DNA of 64,000 bases from assembly GCA_028622995.1 (NCBI GenBank), contig JAJQJQ010000057.1:806001-870000 (forward strand), read 5' to 3'. The position numbers and the translations under genes are program-made. How positions within the stretch are numbered: the stretch's first letter is position 1; each line of letters opens with the position of its first letter. Positions 1 through 12,503 of the stretch are shown piece by piece. Below the pieces are notes generated by a model, which was not told the DNA's origin, ran no database searches, and saw nothing but the letters and a program-made list of their open reading frames with translations. The DNA comes from Panagrolaimus kolymaensis. Taxonomy: Eukaryota > Nematoda > Chromadorea > Rhabditida > Panagrolaimidae.

Positions 1-550
1 AAGAAGCCATTTTGATTAGAGAGAATGAAAGAACACAGCAACGCACGATAGAGTTTATATCAACTCGAATGAAGCATTTTCATTGCATAATCTGCCTTTT
101 ATACTGTTTTCAACATCATTATTTTGAATGAACTTCATCATAAATTTGCATATGAAATAACAAGGCTTGCAATATCGTTGAAATTTTATAAAATTATCAT
201 ATTTTTGAATTTTGCTAAAGAACCTAAACAATGTCAGATGGCATGAAAGAAATATTTTAAAGCTTTTAAACGAACTTTCCAAAATTTTATTGGGTTTAAT
301 AAAGTTGTTTAACACATTGATTTAGTTTGCCGCAAATTACTGTACAAATCTAATACAAGTTTTGCTATTCAAAGGTTGTATTTTTGAATAAAATGGTTGT
401 TTTAAAAGATAAAACAATGCTATTTTTTTATTAGTGTTATTAATAATCCATAATAAAATAAAAGATCTTCATAAGTTAAATATTTTTTATTAAGATTTTA
501 CAATAATAAAAATTACAAATTTTACAAAATTCAAAAACAATTTTACAAGG
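1..550. other. Non-coding 3' flank of the P450
   Basis: AT-rich sequence with no reading frame I can support. It lies downstream of the minus-strand P450 and probably holds its 3' UTR. Several AATAAA-like strings occur but none can be singled out. Confidence 0.5.
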
Positions 551-2335
551 TTAAAATACGAGTTTAGGCAAACGAGGACGAAGATGAACATGAACACCAC
601 CAATTGGACGCAAGATGAGTTCGCTTGTGAATTCTTGTTGATCACGACGTAGGACACTTTTGATTTCCAGCAGAGAATGGAACAAAAGCAAAGGCATTTC
701 GACCAACACAGTTTTCAGGAAGAAATCTGAAAGAGAAAATAGTGAAAAAGTTAAAGACGAAGAAATAGGGCTACCTTTCTGGCCGGAACTCTTCTGGTTC
801 ATCCCAATGAGAAGGATCACGATGGATGAGATAAGGATTGACGAGGATTTGAGTTCCATTAGGAATCATATGACCAGCAACTTCTTGATCATCACCAAGA
901 ACACGAGCAAAGATAGGAACACTTGGATACAATCGAAGACTTTCTTTGATGATGCATTCAACATATTTGAGTTGGCTCAAATGTTCATATGAAATTTCTT
1001 GAGCTTCACCAAGAACAGAGTCGATTTCTTCAATAGCCTTCTTTTGAACTTCAGGGTAATTTCCAAGAAGATGACAAACCCATGTGATTCCAGAAGCAGT
1101 TGTATCATGACCTTCAAACATAAAAGTATCAACCTAAAAAAGTGAACAATCAAAAGAGCAAGGAATAAGTGTGAAACTAACTTCATATTGAATTTCATCA
1201 AGAGTTATTTCACCTTTTTGTTCCATCATAAGCAATTGATCAAGGAAAGCCAAACGTTCATTCGAAAGCATTGAATCTTTTTGAAATTCCTCACGTCGTT
1301 CGTGAATGACTTTGCGAGTAAATGAATGGAGAATGCCCAAAGCCCATTTATGTTCAGCTCCATCACCAAAGAGATTGAAAAGAAAATCATTCCAAAACCA
1401 TGGTTGTTTTTGCCGACGTTGAATGATGTCATTGATTCGATGAACAGCTTTGACATAATCCGATTCTGCTTTCAATTGAGCATCCACACATCGTCCCATT
1501 GAAGTTTCACATATAATATCCAATGCACAAAGGGTGACATAATTACCAATATCGATAGGTTCTTCACTAAAAAAAGAAGGAAATGTAAAGTAGTAAGTAA
1601 TATGCATCAATTTCGTACAAGCTTTCTCAATACAAAAAAAGCTTTCCAAAAGCCATAAAATCCAAAAATGTTTACCTCTTTTGAACATGTTTTCGCAATC
1701 GTTGAATCATAATTTCTGATTGTTTGTTGAAAACATAGACGAAGTTCTTCAAGATATCATAATGGAAAGTTGGGGTTAGTAGCTTTCTTCGTGGACGCCA
1801 TTTTTCTGCAGCCCTAAAAATTGAATGATTTGCAAAAGTGGAAGAAAATTAATCAAACTTACGCAGTAAGAAGTCCCAAACCAAGCCAAGGCTGAAGCAA
1901 ATTATACAGGAATGGTTTGTTGAGGTGTTTAGGATTTGTGAAGATTGGTTCCAATGATTCAGGAGAATAAATCATAACAATTGGCGTCACAAAAGCCCAA
2001 AAAGCAACCATTCGAGGTTTTTCAGGATACATATTTGCCATTCCCATAATTTGATCCATAAATCCCTGAGTGTCTGGCTTTGTAATCAGCATATGACCCA
2101 CGATTGGATATGACCGAGGCGAAGGAATACCATTAAAGCGTCGACGATGTTGTAAATGTTTGAAGAAAGCATAATAAATTACTCCAATAAACGAAGTAAA
2201 TATCCAAAAAGTTGCCAAACCCATCGTTTGACAAATATGAGCAGAACCCAAAATTGAAATGATTGAGAATAAATGTTTCAAACTTTTGATTGAAGCATTG
2301 TTGTTTGGTGATGCGAGGTATTTCTTCGCTCTCAC
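551..2335 (-). pseudogene. CYP4-like cytochrome P450 lacking the heme-binding loop (probable pseudogene)
   Basis: Five exons on the minus strand: 2335-1863, 1813-1676, 1566-1182, 1133-775, 726-551. The product starts with a hydrophobic N-terminal anchor, then a Pro-rich hinge (RRRFNGIPSPRSYPIVGH), an I-helix with EGHDTTASG, the K-helix ExxR as ESLRLYPSVP, and the FRPERF segment. These mark a microsomal mono-oxygenase of the CYP4 clan, whose members hydroxylate fatty acids and xenobiotics. In the last exon the text runs into VPFSAG and then stops at 642-644 after seven altered residues. The family's usual tail (EIKSVLRRDQQ... ILRPIGGVHVHLRPR) continues in another frame directly afterwards. The cysteine loop FxxGxRxCxG and about 25 residues between the two parts are absent, with no intron to hold them. 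Without the heme thiolate the enzyme cannot work. An assembly deletion is the alternative. Confidence 0.85.
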
Positions 2336-5300
2336 TCTCTCGCTATTTGTTTTGTTTTTTTGGATCGGCCGCTTCTTTGATATTGCCTGTTAGCGATGAA
2401 AAACGTCGAAAACAATGCCAAGAGATGTGTTCAATATTTTTTTATGAACAAATCTATTAGAGTGTAATGCTACAATAAAAAAAAACTATGATTTTCAGAT
2501 AAAAAAATGGCAGATTGTTTTGATAAAGTTTTAGATAGACTCTCTTCAAACTCAATTATTTAATATTTTTGTTTAAAAAAAGGGTAACAAAAAATCCTTT
2601 CTTCAAATACAAATTATAATAAGTTAATATTTTTTTGGCTTCTCTTTAAAAATTTCATAACTATTATTACACTTTTATCATTTGTTGCCCTTTATGAATC
2701 TTTGCCATCAAAAGTATTTTCCATTTTTTATTTGCTTCTTTTTAAAAGGATTATCAAAATTTTAATCTTTCGACGTCATCTTTGAAGAAATTCAAATCAT
2801 AAAAATTTTTTTTTACCATTTTCAGAGCTCTTTTTTTAATCTTTAAAAAAGATTCTATTTTTTATTTTATTCTTTTTTTCCACAAAGTTTCAAATTTCTC
2901 CATCTTTTTTGTTTTGTTTGAACAATTTTTTTCCCGTGGAAACTAAAAGTAAAGTGGATATGTTCCAAACAAGGGCAGCCTTTTTTCAATGTTATAATAA
3001 CGTCATTTTTTTTTTTGAAAATTTAAAAAGAGCGGTCTTTCTCTCATTGGAACGATTTTCAAGCTTTTTGTAATTATATTGAATGCAAAAACTTAAGCTA
3101 TAATTGGTTAACTTATTTTTTTCTATTTATTGAAGCTTTTTTTTCACCTGTGCTTTTCCACATGCTGCTGCCATGCTTGGTTGGTAGCAATAACTCTTTC
3201 AAAGCTCAATGGCGCCATTGCCTTCTTTCGTAATGGCAAAAAAATAATACGACGAGCAAAAATTTATGTTTTACCAGGTGTATATCTTTCTCATGGCCTA
3301 AATAAATATATAAAAATAAAAGAAAAGCTTCTGTCTGACATCTTGAATGACATTTCAAATTATCTTCCTTTTTTGGAAGAGTCTATTCTTTATTTTTTGA
3401 AAAGTCAGTCATTTTTTTTATATTTCTTTTCTCGAGCGATAATTTGATGGCTATCATTTTTCTTTCCATTTATTTTTTCTTATTCCTCAAAGAAATAAAT
3501 GTTTGCCATATTTTTATTTTATTTTTTTTATATTTCAAAATGATGACAAGAAAAAATGATTGAGAAACGTCTTTCTCTCCTTTTTTTGTGTTTGGGCATT
3601 ATTTTGCTTCATAATTGAGGTTTTAGAAAAGCGAAGAAAAATGCTTGAAAATTCTTTTATTTCTTTGCTCTTTTTTTCTTCAATAATTTTTGCTTGCTTC
3701 TTTCTTCTTTTTGCTTGATGCTATTTTCATTCATTTTAAAGCTTTTTGTAAAAACCTTTCAATTTTTGAATAAGATAAATTTGTTGAAGAATTAAAGGAT
3801 TATTTATTGTTTGGTTGTTTTTTTTTTCTCTCGTTAGTCATGGCACAAAGTTTACTCATGAGTTTTTAAAAGTTGTTATCATGTTTTTATTTAAAATTTA
3901 TGTAATTTTAGACTACTTTGATGCTTAATTAAAAAAAACCCCTCAGTGAAATGATTTTCACGTTTCCCGTTGATTAATATGTTATCATTCATTGAATGGA
4001 GGTTGAGGTGTTTTAGTAAAATTGACATAGCATGGTCGATTTTCAGCTACAATATTTAAGATTTTTATTGTTTAAAACTGTTTAAACAAAAAAATTCATT
4101 ACAAGCTTTTTATTATTTCTTTGTTTGCTTCCTTTTTTTAAATTACATTTTTTGTTTTGTGTTTGTTTTCAAACAATTTATTGCAAAATCTTTTTTCTCC
4201 CAAGATTTTTTTATTATTTATTTTTCTAGCCTCTTGTACCACTTTCTTTATTTTATTTTAACTAAAACGCTATTCTTTCCGCTTCTTTTTTTCATTTAAT
4301 ATTTTTTGTTGTAAAAAATAAAACTTTTGTTACTTTTCTGTTTTTACAAAACGCCTCCTCTTTTAAAACCCTTGTCAATCATGAATGTGAGTATTTTTTA
4401 TTTTATTTTGTTGACAGCTGTTTGTTTTGTTACTCAACTTAATTTGTTAGTTTGGTTTATAAAAAAGCCTGCATGTAAACTAACTTTAATGAACGAAAGT
4501 AATCTTTATGATTTTAAATAATTGGGTAAAAAACCGAGGCTAAATATTTTGTTAAAATAATGATTTAAAAAATTTGGATTTCTTATTTCTGAAATACTCA
4601 ATTTTATCCATTCAATAATTTTGGCATTACAAAAAGCTAATGATGGCATTGTTCGATAATAGCGAACCTGAAACTTGATTTAGGTGCCGACGTTCACCAA
4701 CAACTTCTTAGCTTACATATTTTCAAAGTTTCTCCCTCCCTTCTTTTTGCTAGTTTGAAGCTTTATATTTGACAAACGCAAATCTAAAAAAAACAACTTT
4801 TCCCTATTTTCTTAAACTGATTCTTCCAAATTAAATTATCGCATTTCTCTTCTTTTTTTGCCAAAAAACATTTTCGAAAAAAAATTTTTATGTCAAAAAA
4901 TTATTTCTGGAAACCCGAATCTTGTTATTTGAAAAGAAAAAAAGAAGTAACCTTTGAATGTTTAACGCAACAAAAAAAAGCCTTTTGCTGGGGAGAATTC
5001 ATTGGTGAGAAATTTAAAAAATTAAATTTTAAATGACCAAAGTTTTATTTGTTTTTTCCTTTTTAGTTGGCGCTCTCTTTTTTTGTGGCATCGTCCACCA
5101 CTACTACTACTATGTGCTATTTACTACCACGGCTTAAATTGATTAATTTAATAAACTTTAATTCACTTTTTAAGGCATTGAAATTTTTTTTATGGAAGAA
5201 AAAAACGGACAAAAAAAATATTTTTTTAAGAATATTTTAGAAAAGAAATGCTCCTGCTTTGAAGAGAAAAAAAAAGTGAGACCACCCGCAGTGTTTTTGA

Positions 5301-8255
5301 ACCAATCAAACTAGCAACAACAAAAAAGTTGTTAGTTTTCAACTTCTTCTAAAACCACCAATTACTATTTTCTTATTTTTGGGACAAATTCTAAAATAAA
5401 ATTTTTTTCCTGCACAATGTTTAATATACATACATATTTTGCCTTCATCTTCTTCATCCTCATTGATATTCTTTTCTCGTCAAATTTTTTTATTTCTCAA
5501 ATTTAAAAGATTTAACTAAATTTTGAAAAGCGTGTGAAGTTTCACATTTCACATCCTCTTTTTTTATTCGTCATTTCCATCCCATTTTCCGGTTTGGAAG
5601 TTATTTTTTTATTTTCTTACTTTTGCAATCTCAATTTTTTTTGATTAACCTTTTCGGCGGAACGCTTTCAAGCTTGGTTTGATCACGTCATTTCCTTTTT
5701 TTTTGTAGAGCTAAGAAAGAAAAGTAAATGGTTTGTTTCATCGTAGCCCGCCGGCAAAACATTTTTGGTATAAAAAGAAAGTTGGACTCAAAGAAACTTT
5801 TGAGCATCAAAGATTTTTTTGTTGTGAATGAAAAGTTCATAGTTTTTTTGCGTTAAAAATAAATAATTTAAAAACGCATTTTTTTCAATAAAGAAAGACG
5901 TGGTCTTTCTTTCTGGCACAATTCACCTTTTTTTCTAAAAGGAAAGAAAGAGAGGTTGCAAAATTTTAGAAACATCATGGCTTGCCACTCCTCCTCATTT
6001 TTCCCCGTCTTTTCTTCCTTTCCAATATGGCGCTTTGCTTTTTTAGTGGTGGAACATAAACCACGTTTTCCTCTTTCATTCTTTTTTTCTTCATGAATGC
6101 CGTAAGCTTCTGCGTTAAAATAAAAGTTGTCTGAAGCGCTGTACTCTTTTGGCATTCATTTTTTTTTCGACCCGTCATGAAAAAAAACACAAAACTGAAA
6201 AGCGACGACGAATCCGAAGAAGAAGAAGTAAAAAAAAACTACGACGAAAGCAACGAAATGGAAGCTTTTTTGCTGCTTCAATTTTTCTCCTTTTTGCTTC
6301 TTTCTTTCTTCTTCGTGGTGGTGATGTTGAAGTTAGAGAGCTCTGAAGACTTTGTTACTCTTCCTCCATCCCTTTTTTAGGACAAAAAAAAAGAAGAGGA
6401 TGACTAGTCGTCGTCGTGGTTGTCAGAGGAGCAAGAGCTTCGATTTTTTTTATTTCTCGCCTGTTTTTTTGAAGCCGCAGGGGTGCTTTTTTAGAATAAA
6501 AAAAATAGGAAGAAAAAAACAACATTAACATATAAAAATTTTGGTGCTGCATTGGTTTTTTACGTTTTATGCATGGTTTTGGTGAACAAATTGAGTCTAC
6601 CTCTCAGCTACAATAGACTCTATAGTAGTGTTCCTGTAGTTATTTTTTTTAGACTTTGTCTACTTTTAACTCATCCATTTTCTTAAGGAATTACTCTTTG
6701 AACCTAACCACATTTCTTTCTTTCTTCCCTTTTTTTAACCATCCCATAAAAAAACTGTTGAAATACTCCCCTCATTTTTCAAGTATTCCAAACATGAAAA
6801 AAAAATGAGAAGCAAGAAGCATAAGGTTTCATCTAATCCGCTTTTCCTTCTCTCCTTTCCTCCCTATTTTTTTTTTATCTCCCTCATTTTTTGTGTATGT
6901 TATGTGTCTGTAAATTATTGCCTTTCATTCAATTTTTTCCTTTCCCTTACTCTACCTACCATTTATTTTGTGCCATGCTTCTTCATATTTTATTTTACAT
7001 CTTTTTGGATGCAATTTTTTTCGCGTTCACAAATCTCATTGTTTTATTTACATCAATAAAAAAAGAATATCAGCTATGTTTTCTTTTTGGAAAAGATTTA
7101 GTTGAATTTACGCATACATATCCCAATAATTTTTAATAAATTTTACTCCAAAAAATGAAGCTTTTTTGTTGTTGACATTGAAGTGTATGTTTTTTTTTGT
7201 TTGAGTACGTCACAACAAAAATCATGGATATGGTTTGTTTTTCTCCACTCGTTTTTTTGGCTATTTAGAAGGATTTCCGGTTTTTGTGAAGGCTTTTTTC
7301 TCGTTTTTTTAAATCCAAAGAATTAAGTACTTTTTGGTAATTTTTAAACAAAAAAATTGTACTAACACATTTTGCATGCAAAAAAGCATAATGTTATTTA
7401 CACAAATTATTACATAACTTTTCTTAAAATTAATAATTTTAAAGCAATTTAATTTTCTTATAGTTTTAAGCTTAACGAAAACAATGTTTAGCGGGGTTTT
7501 TTGCGAAATTTATTAACCTTTTAAAGGATTTTTATACTAGGATTTTAAATCTTTAGCCTAGTCATATTTTAAAGTTTTAAAAAAAATTGGGATACACATA
7601 CATAATATTATAAAGTTTTTTTCCAAAAGAAAGTTAAGTCGCCTTAGTTTCTGGGAAATTTTTTTAAATTCTGACTATGAATTAAACATATGAGTTTATG
7701 ATTCTTACGACATAAGACATTCATATAATCTATCTGTTAAATATTATACTTATTCCCACATAACTACAGACCATATTATTATGTTTTTCATGGTGACTCA
7801 TAGTTTTAATTACTCATAATCTTGAGAACTATTAATAATGTAGTCAGTGGCCCCTTTTTTTGTCTTGTCTCATTAAACAAAACTTATGCCTTCAGAAATC
7901 TTATGGGCTAATATTTTACTTCTTTGATCTTAGTTTTATGTTAATTAAAGTATTTTACTTTCCAATCAAATATTCATCAGTTTTTTTCCGTTTTTTTCCC
8001 TTTTTCTCTCAAAGTATCCGTTTCCCTTCTAAAGACGATAAAGAAATAGAAGCGGCAGGCGATTGTTATTCCAGCTTCTTCTTTAATTTTTCCTCCCGCA
8101 TTTTCCCGTCGTTTTTTTTCTTTATGCTTGAGCGCTTCTTTTTTTTGCGTTTGCGCATGCCGCTTTCTTTTTCTGAAGAAAAAAAAAACTTAATTTTTAT
8201 ACATTTTGTTTTTAGTCTTCGACTCAATTCTTCGGACGACTACCACCATCAAAAA
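2336..8255. other. Long intergenic spacer between divergent genes
   Basis: Nearly 6 kb of poly-T, poly-A and polypyrimidine-rich DNA between the minus-strand P450 and the plus-strand Ly6-like gene. The reading frames in it are low-complexity (Phe-, Lys- or Ser-rich) and show no splice-linked continuation. It presumably holds the promoters of both flanking genes. Two short GC-richer inverted repeats lie near 4650-4705. Confidence 0.6.
8204..8215 (+). promoter_or_regulatory. Possible trans-splice acceptor of the Ly6-like gene
   Basis: A T-rich tract ending in TTTTTAG lies 40 nt before the chosen start codon at 8256. In nematodes such an acceptor close to the ATG is often used for spliced-leader addition. 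It could also be the end of a 5' UTR intron. Confidence 0.3.
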
Positions 8256-9830
8256 ATGAAAAAAATGCCTTTGTCACCATCACTGCCATTCCTAATCGTT
8301 GCAACCACCACATTGATTTCAATTATTTTACCTTTCACGGAAGCTGTAAAATGTTTAGATTGTGTTGGAAGAAATTGTATGGGAAATTTTTGTGAAGGTG
8401 ATTATTGTGTATTAGCCCATTATGCTCCAAGATGGGGTACAGTTGAATGGGGTGAACCTCGAGTAGTTAAAGGATGTATGAGTGGAAAAATGTTAAGAAA
8501 GGATGTAAGAAGTCATTGTGAAACGGTTGATGATAATGGCGAGGTAAGATGCTAAATTAATCGTGAATATGAAGGAGAAAAAAAATGTCATGGCCTTGAT
8601 TATAATTTATCTCTTTAAATAAAAATTATTTAAACCAAAGCATTAATTTTAGGAAATATTTACATGTTTCTGTGATAATAAAGATTATTGTAATGGAGAT
8701 AAAGCAGCTCAAAAGCTTGAAATTCAACCTGTTCCTTTACTTACTTGCGTTTGCGAAGGATCTCATTGTAAATCTTCAACTTGCTTGGGCGAACTTTGCA
8801 GTTATGTAATTAATCATAAAACCAAACAACATGAACAAGGTTGCGTAAATGCTTCAGTTCCACTTGTGGAAAGACGTTCAGCAGGAGCTTGCATGATTCC
8901 GCCAATCACTGGTGCCATGCATCATACCGTTGCTAAAAATGCTGAAGATTTACTTGTAACTGAAAGTTGCGTTTGTAGCACAGATTATTGTAACGCAGAA
9001 AAACCTGAAATTACTGTAAAAGAAAATATGAAATGTGATGCATTTGTTCGAGCTGAAGTTATGGGAACTAAAATGGTTTCTCGAAATGTTACATGTTCAG
9101 GAGAATTTTGTTTTAAAGCAAAAATTACAAGTGAAATAGGTCACATGACAAGTTACAGCACCATGGGATGCGCAAGTTTTATCGATAAAGCTCAACTTGC
9201 TGAAGAATTAAACCCAATTGGATGTGCTAAATTTGAAAGTGAAAATGTTCAAGTTGAAGCTTGCCTTCAGGTAAAACTTGGAATAATTAAAAATACATAC
9301 ATCATTTCATGCATTTGTTTCAGACCGATGATAAGCGTGCTATTGGCCGAGCTCGAGCAAACCAAGAAGTCACGACACCACGAAGAAAGGGCAAATCAAA
9401 GTCTGGTAAAAAGCCAAGCAAAATGGAAGTCACTTATGATGATGAAGATGAAGGAGAAGAAGAGCAAGAAGAAGAACAAAAGCCAGCTCGAAGAAAATCT
9501 AAATCTCGTCCGCGTGAACCCGATGCTGAAGAAACTCCCGAAAAAGAAGAGAAAGAAGAAGCTAAAGCCGAAGAGGAAGAAGCTAATAACGAGGAAGGTG
9601 AAGAAGAAGAAGGAGAATCCAAAAATGAAGAAGGCGAGGATAAAGGAACCACGCAACATTATATTTTTGAACGACCTACGATGGCCCCAGTTCCAGAAGA
9701 TTCCAACGTTGCATTAATCAGCGTATTTTTACTTATCATTGTTGGCATCGCTTTAAGTGGCGTTGTTTGGAAATTGGAATTACATAAAAAATTATTCCGT
9801 AGCAGCTATGATACAGTTGCTGGAGGATAA
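8256..9830 (+). CDS. Multi-module Ly6/uPAR-like type I membrane protein with charged stalk
   Basis: Three exons (8256-8543, 8653-9270, 9324-9830), all joined in phase 0, give 470 aa. The ATG at 8256 opens a signal peptide ending near FTEA. Three cysteine-rich modules follow (about residues 31-112, 125-215 and 223-302). The first two end in a CxCxxxxYCN or CxCxxxYCN signature (CFCDNKDYCN, CVCSTDYCN), as in three-finger Ly6/activin-receptor ectodomains; the third is less regular. Next is a stalk of about 110 residues, first Lys/Arg- then Glu-rich, and a membrane segment (VALISVFLLIIVGIALSG) with a short basic cytoplasmic tail. Proteins of this shape are common in nematodes and mostly uncharacterised. 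A surface or secretory-pathway role is inferred only. Confidence 0.8.
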
Positions 9831-10914
9831 ATATTCACAGAAAAAAATTAAAATTAATTAGTGCCACTTTATTTTTTTTTTAAACTCGTTTGCTCAATTT
9901 TTTTAAAGTTATTTTTTGGTTAAAATTAATTATTTAAAATATTTTTAAGTTTATCATTTTCTAGTTCTATGAATTCTTAAGTTTTCTTAGTTTTTTTAAT
10001 TTAAATTTCTATTTAACACCACAAATTTCAACAAACTCCGAAAACGGCCGAAGTATACTTACTTACTCGAACTAACTTTTATTTATATTTTCGTAAATTT
10101 TATGTTGAAGCTTTAACTAAATTACTCAGTTTATGAGGCAATTGTTATTGAAATTATAAAAATCTCTTTTGATTAAATTCTACTATAGTCAATTTCAATC
10201 AGTCGATTGATAAAAAGTCATGTAGTGAGAAAGACATTAGTTAAATTTCAAATTTCAGTAACAATTGTCTTATTATTTTTTTATTAATATTTTTAAAGGT
10301 GAATCTTTTCTTACTTTCTTTTATTGATCTCGAACAACATTAGATTTCTTCATCTTTCTTTATTTTATTATTATCATCCACTTTGGCGTCTGTTTTAGGA
10401 ATTTAAAAAGCACAAATTCACTTCCAATTTTTTCTTATGTACTCTTTTATTTTTTTGTAACTATTTTTTCAATATACTTTTCTCTATCGCAGTTTTAAAA
10501 TTATCTTTTTAAACTTACATTATTTTTTGCAAGAACTGTCTTTCTTTTTCTTGTTCTATTATTTCCACAATTCCTAAAGGTTTTAGTTTTGATTATATTT
10601 TTGCTTGCAATATTGTTTTATTTTTTATTTTTTTGTTTTATTATAATATTTAAAAAAAGCTATAGCATATTTTTCTCCTAAAGTAATAATAGTGTTTTTA
10701 CTAATATATAATTTTTTTGACAATAATACGTCTGTATTATTTTTTTAAAAAATAAAAAAACTTTCAATAAAGGATTTTTTTTATTAATTTTTTTCGCGTT
10801 AATTTTTATCTTTCAAAAATGGCAGGATTAGGAGCTTTAAAAACAAAAATAAAAACTATGCGTTAGCTTTCGACACTAATTAAAAAATTACAAACATTTA
10901 GAAAATAAAATATT
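9831..10914. other. Intergenic region between convergent genes
   Basis: AT-rich 3' flanks of the Ly6-like gene (+) and the thioredoxin-fold gene (-). I see no coding potential or RNA gene. Confidence 0.6.
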
Positions 10915-12503
10915 TTAAATCGCTTTTTTATCAATATTTTGTTGTTGTCGAATTTTGTATGCTTTAAACAAAAGGGTTAATGAAACAATTGTGATGAGGC
11001 CGCCCACGCCTATAACGGTTAAAGTTTGATTATCATCAAGGGCATCAATAATTTGCTCTTTAAAATGTTCATAAAGATTTTCTAGAGCTGTAGGTGGTTC
11101 GGGAACTCGATGACCACGTTGATCTTTAAATTTGGATAAAGCAAATTGAGTCAAGCCTTTGGAATCTTTTGCTGGTTCATTGTAGCGATACATTTTACCT
11201 CGATGGAAACTAAAAATAGATTTTTGATTGTTATGGTTGATATCTCTGAAACAAAAATACTTACAGTAAGAAAGTTGGGCATTGTCCATCATCGATTCTA
11301 AACCTTTCAGTCACATCATCGCTAACACTAGTATCAACCTTTCCAACATTCACCAACCCGCGAAGTCTAAAATAGTTATTTAAAAAATATCGAGATTCTT
11401 ATCTCTTACTTATGTGCTACAGTTTCCCATGTTGCAACAAATGCATTACAATCGGGTTCTTCGCTATCATAAAACATTACAAACCAATCGAGAGTTCCTT
11501 CATCGGGTGAAAAAGAATCAGTTCGACTTTCAAAATTTTCATCGGTTAATTCCCAAGTTGCAACTTCATCATGAGCTCGAATCCATCTCCATACTATTTC
11601 AGAATCCTTAAATTCTCCATCATACAAAATAGGGTTTCGTCGCCGGAAATAAACTAGAGATGGAAATGTATTAACACCAAATTCACGAGCAACTCGGCGA
11701 TCATCTGTTTTTACTACCTTAAAAATACTTTATTAAGATTTTCAAATAAGTAAGAATTATTATTAAATGAACCTCAATATAACCAGTTGCTTCAATATCA
11801 TCATCAATTTCTTCAACTTCTGATAAAGCCTCACCGCAATTGGGGCAATTTACTCGGCCATCGTCTACAAAATACTTAAGGTAATAATAAACTTTAAATA
11901 AGAAAGAGAGAACAATTTTAGATTGACTATTTTAAATTTCATAAAAAAGTAAGGAACTTTAGAATTAATTTTTGTTAAAATCGATTGATTTCCATTATTT
12001 TTTTAAAATTCTTTTTGTTTCAGTTTTCAATAATAATTAGCAACTTACAGAAAAATACAACTAAATTTTTAACAGCATCTTTTAAAATTTCGTCAATTTT
12101 ATCTTCATCAACATCCTCAATTGAAAATTCTTCTCCCGGTCTTGATGGTTCAGGAGCTGGTGGAGCTTTTGCCTGAAATTTAGAAAAACATTTGTAAAGA
12201 AGCAAAAAGATTGTTATTAATTTAAAAAGCAATTTTAAACATTTTTGAAAAAGGAATTTAAAAGCAGCTGAATAAAATTCATTGATTTAGTAAATTTTTT
12301 AAACTCACTTTCGTTTTAGTAGCTACTGTTTTTCCTTTTTTATCATCTTTACTACTTGGTGGTGGAGGAGCTGGATCTTCTGCAGCTGTGGCTCTTGCAT
12401 GATTTTTCTTTGCTTTTGCTTCCGCCACTTCAAAGAATGATGAAGCGACGATCAACAATAGACCAATTGTAAGAAGTGTCAATGATGATGTCCTTACTCT
12501 CAT
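10915..12503 (-). CDS. ER thioredoxin-fold transmembrane protein with KKxx tail, apparent frameshift
   Basis: Six exons: 12503-12309, 12172-12049, 11864-11773, about 11718 or 11705-11410, 11366-11265, 11209-10915. It has a signal peptide (LLTIGLLLIVASSFF), a Lys/Pro-rich linker, and a first thioredoxin-like domain with a CPNC active-site motif after VVFFYDGRVN. A second thioredoxin-like domain (FVMFYDSEEPDC ... CPTFLLFHRGKMY) lacks the CxxC. One membrane helix (LTVIGVGGLITIVSLTLLF) precedes the C-terminal KKAI, which fits the KKxx ER-retrieval signal. It is therefore a PDI/TMX-like ER membrane protein. Exon 4 is odd: the best acceptor (TTTTTAAG, 11719-11720) gives VVKTDD but then shifts frame at 11700. 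A weaker AG at 11706-11707 keeps the frame (367 aa) but loses those residues. Confidence 0.78.

Noticed and set aside
6149..6380. Overlapping Lys/Glu/Arg-rich and Phe-rich frames on both strands
   Set aside because: Low-complexity purine/pyrimidine tracts give long frames by composition. There are no splice links, motifs or start context.
9396..9659. Minus-strand Phe/Ser-rich frames of 72-87 codons
   Set aside because: They are the antisense of the Glu/Lys-rich stalk of the Ly6-like protein.
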